Part shown: one piece after another, positions 6,425 through 9,264 of the stretch | Numbering within the stretch: the stretch's first letter is position 1 | Layout: every line of letters begins with the position of its first letter | Source: an uncultured bacterium | Lineage (GTDB): Bacteria > Cyanobacteriota > Vampirovibrionia > Gastranaerophilales > Gastranaerophilaceae | Direction of reading: 5' to 3' | DNA length: 9,264 bases | Assembly (NCBI GenBank): GCA_900554385.1 | Contig: USHE01000071.1 | Span: forward strand, 1-9,264 | The notes under the pieces: model-generated | Told to the model about the DNA's origin: nothing | Database searches by the model: none | The model's input: the letters and a program-made list of their open reading frames with translations, nothing else | Translations under genes and position numbers: made by a program

Positions 6425-7342
6425 TTAATTCATAGTTTCCCGCGGCGGTGCGCTTAATTTCATCTTAACTTCATTGTACTTATCTTTTAATAATTTATCA
6501 TCATCAGAGAGTATGATTGCTTTATCTAAATTCAAAAGTGCATTATTATAATCCTGCAAGCCGTAATATGCCAGCCCGAGATATTTGTAAATATCAGAAG
6601 TCTGTATAGTTTCGGCTAAATTCCCTAAGATATCAACAGCCTGACGATACTGATTTTTCTTGCATAAAATAATTCCCTTGAGCAGTTTATACTCAACATC
6701 ATCGTTAAGAGCAAGCGCAGTAACGATTTCAGTTTCAGCATCATTAAATCTGTTCATTTTCATATAAGCTTTTGCACGCAACGCATACCCGAAATCTTCC
6801 TGCTGGTTGTAATAAATAAACCTGGTGACAGGCGGAATAACCCCCTCATAATCACCCATTTCGTAACGGCACAAAGCAACCGCCAGATGAGCCTGTGTAA
6901 AATCAGGATTAGCCTGCAATGCCTGATTAAATGCTGCAATTGCAAGGTTATACTGTTTTGTTTCCCTGTAATATTCACCTAAAAAATTGTAATACAAAAA
7001 ACCGCTCCCGTTTGAAGCATTTTTTATATGCGTAAGAGTTGCGGTCATATCACCGTTTTTCTTTGCATTCATTGCATTATCAAGGTGCTGATTAACCCTT
7101 GAAGCATACGATTTTTTAACAGGAGAAACAAATCTTTGAAGCATTTTTATATTATCTTTAACTTCCTGATTATTAGGCTCAATCAAAAGAACTCTGTTGA
7201 AATACGAAACAGCACCGCTATAATCACCCTGTACCGCATAATTCTTGGCAATATCAGCGTAATCTTCAGCCATTTCATTCCCGAATACACACGGAATTGA
7301 AATTAAAGAACAAATTAACATATATATAAATGCTCTACTCAT
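6425..7342 (-). CDS. Secreted TPR-repeat protein
   Basis: The product has 305 residues. Residues 1-21 form a signal peptide with a likely cut after VFG (before NEMAEDY). The mature part is built of tetratricopeptide repeats, clearest at about 26-59 (YADIAKNYAVQGDYSGAVSY), 115-148 (YNFLGEYYRETKQYNLAIAA), 149-180 and 250-285 (YLGLAYYGLQDYNNALLNLD), with degenerate repeats between. It probably serves as an envelope scaffold; no enzymatic motif is seen. It is the first gene of the 7342-to-3923 operon and shares the TPR theme with the last gene, with two hydrolases between. No Shine-Dalgarno precedes its ATG, while a perfect extended -10 sits six bases upstream, so its mRNA may be leaderless. Confidence 0.88.
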   Translation of the reverse strand: MSRAFIYMLICSLISIPCVFGNEMAEDYADIAKNYAVQGDYSGAVSYFNRVLLIEPNNQEVKDNIKMLQRFVSPVKKSYASRVNQHLDNAMNAKKNGDMTATLTHIKNASNGSGFLYYNFLGEYYRETKQYNLAIAAFNQALQANPDFTQAHLAVALCRYEMGDYEGVIPPVTRFIYYNQQEDFGYALRAKAYMKMNRFNDAETEIVTALALNDDVEYKLLKGIILCKKNQYRQAVDILGNLAETIQTSDIYKYLGLAYYGLQDYNNALLNLDKAIILSDDDKLLKDKYNEVKMKLSAPPRETMN

Positions 7343-7348
7343 AACTAA

Positions 7349-7357
7349 ATTATATCA
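7349..7357 (-). promoter_or_regulatory. Extended -10 promoter of the TPR operon, probably leaderless
   Basis: The minus strand reads TGATATAAT, then TTAGTT, then ATG. Transcription would be expected to start at or next to the A of the start codon. The sequence at the usual -35 distance is only TTTATT. Confidence 0.5.
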
Positions 7358-7386
7358 TAAATTAAATTTAGAATAAATAAAATGAG

Positions 7387-7416
7387 AATATAATCAGCAC
7401 AGACACCAGTTTACAA
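7387..7416 (-). promoter_or_regulatory. Second candidate promoter of the TPR operon
   Basis: TTGTAA (7416-7411) and TATATT (7392-7387) are 18 bp apart on the minus strand, giving a leader of about 40 nt. It is weaker than the proximal extended -10. Both may be used. Confidence 0.4.
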
Positions 7417-7496
7417 CATCAAGACTTAAATTTTTATATATAAAGACTATCTGCATTGCGACGATTTATCTTGGAACGGAAAAAGTAAATGTAAAT

Positions 7497-7524
7497 AAAA
7501 AAGCTCCTATTTAAGGAGCTTTTT
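7497..7524 (-). terminator. Rho-independent terminator of thrC
   Basis: On the minus strand, AAGCTCCT and AGGAGCTT form an 8-bp stem around a 5-nt loop (TAAAT), two further A-T pairs extend it, and a run of T follows. It starts one base past the thrC stop. A-rich flanks on both sides make it potentially bidirectional. Confidence 0.9.
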
Positions 7525-7525
7525 C

Positions 7526-8578
7526 TTATACATTCATTGCCTTTAAAATATCCGTCAAGTCAGATGATGTCTTTTTAACATCCGCAATGGAATATTTTAT
7601 AGCATTATCAGGGTCTTTTAAGCCGTTTCCTGTTAATATACAAACGATTTTTGAACCCGCTTTTATTTTGTCCTTAACCTTAATTAACCCTGCAACAGAT
7701 GCAGCACTTGCAGGCTCTGCAAGAACTCCCTCGCAAGAGGCAATAAGTTTGTATGCCTTAACGATTTCGTCATCAGTTACAAAATTAATCATACCGTTAC
7801 TCTCATCTCGTGCAGCTTCTGCCATATGCCCGCATGCAGGGTTACCGATACGGATAGCTGTTGCCAAAGTTTCAGGATGAAGAATTCTTTCACCCTTAAC
7901 AATTGCCGCCGCGCCCTCGGCTTCAAATCCCATCATCTTAGGTAATTCAGAAATTTTGCCTGCTTCATACCATTCTTTGTAACCTTTCCAGTAAGCGGTG
8001 ATATTTCCTGCATTTCCAACAGGTATAAAATGGTAGTCAGGAGCTTGTCCCAATGCATTTATAATTTCAAATGCACCAGTTTTTTGACCCTCAATTCTGT
8101 ATGGATTAACTGAATTCACAAGAGTAATCGGATATTTATCAGCAATTGCACGTACAGCTTCCAGTGCCTGATCAAAGTTCCCGTTTATAGCTATAATTTC
8201 CGCCCCGTACATCATAGCTTGAGAAAGCTTTCCGAGAGCAATATAGCCATCAGGGATTAAAACAAAAGTTCTCATGCCGGCTTTTGCACCATAAGCCGCC
8301 GCAGACGCCGAGGTATTTCCTGTCGACGCACAAATAATCGCACCTGAGCCTGCTTCTTTAGCCTTAGAAACTGCCATTGTCATACCGCGGTCTTTAAAAC
8401 TTCCGGTAGGGTTACATCCCTCAAATTTCAAATAAATCTCGGCATCAAGACCTATTTTTTTAGCAAGATTGTCCGCCTTAATCAATGGAGTATTACCTTC
8501 ATTAAGAGTAATAACAGGAGTTTTGTCCGATACAGGCAAATACTCTCTAAACGTATTAATTAATCCTTGATAGTACAT
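7526..8578 (-). CDS. thrC: Threonine synthase
   Basis: This PLP enzyme converts O-phosphohomoserine to threonine and phosphate, the last step of threonine synthesis, in the cytoplasm. The product has 350 residues, the short bacterial form. Diagnostic features are NEGNTPL (26-32), the PLP-lysine motif NPTGSFKDRG (56-65, Lys62), CASTGNTSASAA (83-94) and the phosphate-binding loop PVGNAGN (186-192). The C-terminal LTGNGLKDP is typical. GAGGG (8591-8587), eight bases before the ATG, fixes the start. It follows the homoserine dehydrogenase gene on the same strand, but 389 bp separate them. That gap is occupied by a plus-strand candidate toxin-antitoxin unit, so thrC likely needs its own promoter. 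Confidence 0.97.
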   Translation of the reverse strand: MYYQGLINTFREYLPVSDKTPVITLNEGNTPLIKADNLAKKIGLDAEIYLKFEGCNPTGSFKDRGMTMAVSKAKEAGSGAIICASTGNTSASAAAYGAKAGMRTFVLIPDGYIALGKLSQAMMYGAEIIAINGNFDQALEAVRAIADKYPITLVNSVNPYRIEGQKTGAFEIINALGQAPDYHFIPVGNAGNITAYWKGYKEWYEAGKISELPKMMGFEAEGAAAIVKGERILHPETLATAIRIGNPACGHMAEAARDESNGMINFVTDDEIVKAYKLIASCEGVLAEPASAASVAGLIKVKDKIKAGSKIVCILTGNGLKDPDNAIKYSIADVKKTSSDLTDILKAMNV

Positions 8579-8614
8579 AAAATTTTCCCTCTTACTTAAC
8601 TCTAATATAGGTTA

Positions 8615-8623
8615 ATCATAACA
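8615..8623 (-). promoter_or_regulatory. Candidate thrC promoter, extended -10
   Basis: The minus strand reads TGTTATGAT (TGn plus TATGAT), 36 bp before the thrC ATG, giving a leader of about 30 nt that includes the GAGGG Shine-Dalgarno. No good -35 box is seen at a normal distance. Confidence 0.35.
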
Positions 8624-8664
8624 CAAAAATAATATTCAAGTAAACGGGAAAAAGATTAATAATA

Positions 8665-8693
8665 TTGCCGTTATTTGTATTTTATAGTAGAAT
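8665..8693 (+). promoter_or_regulatory. Promoter of the small-peptide mRNA
   Basis: TTGCCG (8665-8670) and TAGAAT (8688-8693) are separated by exactly 17 bp. The predicted start near 8700 gives a leader of about 67 nt before the ATG at 8767. This plus-strand promoter lies in the hom-thrC gap and opposes those genes. Confidence 0.6.
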
Positions 8694-8715
8694 AATCTTC
8701 GGGTAAGTTTCCACA

Positions 8716-8760
8716 ACCTCCGTGACACACGCAATTACGAAGAAATTGGTCAAAGGAGGT
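8716..8760 (+). promoter_or_regulatory. Leader stem that masks the Shine-Dalgarno of the 24-codon ORF
   Basis: ACCTCC (8716-8721) is fully complementary to GGAGGT (8755-8760). TGAC (8723-8726) is complementary to GTCA (8749-8752). Together they make a 10-bp helix with a small internal loop (G opposite AA) closing a 22-nt loop. The helix buries the core of an AAAGGAGGTG Shine-Dalgarno placed ideally, seven bases after GGAGG, before the ATG. Self-masked ribosome sites are a common feature of type I toxin mRNAs. Confidence 0.65.
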
Positions 8761-8766
8761 GATAAA

Positions 8767-8841
8767 ATGAGAAAAGAGATAATAAAAAATGCCCTATCTC
8801 TAGTAGGACATTTTCTACAAATTATTTCGATATTCTTATAG
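8767..8841 (+). CDS. 24-residue amphipathic/hydrophobic peptide, candidate type I toxin
   Basis: The 24-codon ORF starts MRKEIIKN and ends QIISIFL, with TAG at 8839-8841. A charged N-terminus is followed by ALSLVGHFL and a very hydrophobic end, which could form one amphipathic or membrane-spanning helix. The overall shape recalls small type I toxins such as ShoB or Fst, without any homology claimed. Real translation is supported by the strongest Shine-Dalgarno in the window (AAAGGAGGTG, ideal spacing). It has its own promoter and terminator on a predicted mRNA of about 190 nt, and a masking stem covers the Shine-Dalgarno. A minus-strand promoter just beyond the terminator would make an RNA antisense to the 3' two thirds of the ORF. 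I do not recognise the peptide family. Toxicity is inferred from architecture. A peptide with another membrane role is possible. Confidence 0.6.
   Translation: MRKEIIKNALSLVGHFLQIISIFL
8786..8814 (-). terminator. Terminator of the antisense RNA, inside the peptide ORF
   Basis: In minus-strand RNA, AAAAUGUCCUA (8814-8804) pairs over all 11 positions with UAGGGCAUUUU (8796-8786), using one G-U wobble, around a 7-nt loop; a U-rich tail follows (six T in total, then ATT). In plus-strand RNA the wobble position becomes a C-A mismatch. The hairpin is therefore built for the minus strand, although it lies within plus-strand codons 7-16. Confidence 0.65.
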
Positions 8842-8850
8842 GAAACGAAG

Positions 8851-8884
8851 AAAGCTCCGAAGGTCTAGCCACCTTTGGGGCTTT
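8851..8884 (+). terminator. Terminator of the small-peptide mRNA
   Basis: AAAGCTCCGAAGGT (8851-8864) and ACCTTTGGGGCTTT (8871-8884) form a 14-bp stem around a 6-nt loop. Two pairs are G-U wobbles in plus-strand RNA; both would be A-C mismatches in minus-strand RNA. The following T tract is interrupted (TCCCTATATATTTATTTT). The stem begins nine bases after the ORF stop. Confidence 0.8.
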
Positions 8885-8897
8885 TCCCTATATATTT

Positions 8898-8925
8898 ATT
8901 TTAACATATTTTTTTTGTTTTTCAA
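8898..8925 (-). promoter_or_regulatory. Promoter of the candidate antisense RNA
   Basis: TTGAAA (8925-8920) and TAAAAT (8903-8898) are 16 bp apart on the minus strand. A TGn extension (8906-8904) precedes the -10. It is one of the best promoter matches in the window and points into the peptide unit. Confidence 0.6.
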
Positions 8926-8967
8926 GAGCAATAAATAAGTACAAATTTACTAAGCCGCCGCAACAAA

Positions 8968-9264
8968 TTAAATCTGAACTCTAATAAGACTATTAACTTT
9001 ATTGATATATTCGTCTTTTTCAAAAGTTTCGATAGCTTTTTGCATATCTTTTTCCCTGCAAAGTTCAGTTATAACAGTAATATCAGCTGTATTATCCTCT
9101 GACACTCCGCGCTGAACAATACTTGCAAGACTTATGTTATTATCTTCACAAATTTTGCCGATTTTACCAATAACGCCCTTGTTATTTTTCGCATTAATTG
9201 ACAGGTAATACTTGTTTTCCGTATCAAGAATATTAACCGGTATTGCATCTTCAGAGTGCTTACA
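8968..9264 (-). CDS. hom: Homoserine dehydrogenase, C-terminal ACT domain (partial)
   Basis: Only the last 98 residues are in the window; the gene continues past 9264. The segment reads as the regulatory ACT domain of homoserine dehydrogenase: YYLSINAKNNKGVIGKIGK, then NNISLASIVQRG, ADITVITELC and a final helix MQKAIETF. The enzyme makes homoserine from aspartate semialdehyde, upstream of threonine synthase, and the ACT domain normally binds threonine for feedback control. The stop TAA is at 8968-8970. The same-strand position before thrC agrees with a hom-thrC threonine cluster. I identify it from the ACT domain and the neighbour; another ACT-ending enzyme is possible but less likely. Confidence 0.8.
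   Translation of the reverse strand, partial: CKHSEDAIPVNILDTENKYYLSINAKNNKGVIGKIGKICEDNNISLASIVQRGVSEDNTADITVITELCREKDMQKAIETFEKDEYINKVNSLIRVQI

Larger units (their letters stand above)
8780..8891 (-). ncRNA. Candidate antisense RNA (type I antitoxin) to the small-peptide mRNA
   Basis: The predicted minus-strand transcript runs from about 8891 (seven bases after the -10 at 8898-8903) to the U tract at about 8780, roughly 110 nt. It is fully complementary to the 3' part of the peptide ORF and to the whole terminator hairpin of the peptide mRNA. Convergent genes overlapping at the 3' end, as here, are found in fst/RNAII, txpA/ratA and bsrG/SR4. It does not cover the Shine-Dalgarno, so control would be by duplex formation and decay or by long-range structure. 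An alternative is a short leader RNA or read-through from hom ending at the same hairpin. Confidence 0.5.

Noticed and set aside
8697..8862. Long-range pairing of CTTCGGG (8697-8703) with TCCGAAG (8856-8862) between the ends of the peptide mRNA
   Set aside because: The predicted start near 8700 would remove half of the 5' partner, and the 3' partner is already in the terminator stem.
8780..8891. Threonine attenuator or T-box leader of thrC on the minus strand
   Set aside because: No minus-strand ORF with a ribosome site or threonine-rich codons, and no T-box consensus, is visible. The terminator lies about 200 bp before thrC, and the strong signals belong to the opposite strand. Kept as the main alternative.
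1..9264. CRISPR array, tRNA or rRNA genes, complete insertion sequence
   Set aside because: No regularly spaced direct repeats, cloverleaf with T-loop sequence, rRNA blocks or transposase motifs were seen.

Overview
The window is about 9.3 kb of AT-rich bacterial DNA with compact, mostly operonic gene order. The RNase P RNA is a type A molecule whose P12-P15 portion looks cyanobacterial. RecA is of the ordinary bacterial type. Together with the low GC this suggests a non-photosynthetic relative of Cyanobacteria, such as a gut Melainabacterium (Vampirovibrionia/Gastranaerophilales). This placement is an inference; no marker here was compared with a database.

Layout. (1) 40-1245, minus: a decayed reverse transcriptase (RT) with diversity-generating-retroelement (DGR) type motifs, kept in one frame but cut by two amber codons. 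(2) 1246-1433: a short non-coding stretch with two inverted repeats. (3) 1434-1784, minus: rnpB. It diverges from a plus-strand unit at 1904-3887 made of a small HTH/coiled-coil protein, recA, and a small HTH plus zinc-ribbon protein. A perfect TTACAA-CAT-TTGTAA palindrome lies between the divergent promoters. (4) 7342 down to 3923, minus: a tight four-gene operon. Its genes encode a secreted TPR protein, a membrane-anchored calcineurin-like phosphoesterase with an in-frame TAA that removes its last 70 residues, a metallo-beta-lactamase-fold hydrolase, and a short TPR protein whose lipobox cysteine has become tyrosine. (5) 9264 down to 7526, minus: the end of homoserine dehydrogenase (hom) followed by threonine synthase (thrC), two steps of threonine synthesis.

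The most interesting part is the 389-bp gap between hom and thrC (8579-8967). The plus strand carries, in order, a sigma70-type promoter, a leader that can pair with its own Shine-Dalgarno sequence, an unusually strong Shine-Dalgarno, a 24-codon ORF for a short amphipathic/hydrophobic peptide, and a 14-bp terminator hairpin. On the minus strand, an extended -10 promoter lies just past that terminator and points back into the unit. A second hairpin inside the peptide ORF is perfect only in minus-strand RNA (G-U wobble) and is followed by a U tract. This is the architecture of a type I toxin-antitoxin locus: a small membrane-toxin mRNA and a convergent antisense RNA of about 110 nt. I do not recognise the peptide as a member of a named family, so this is a candidate undescribed system.
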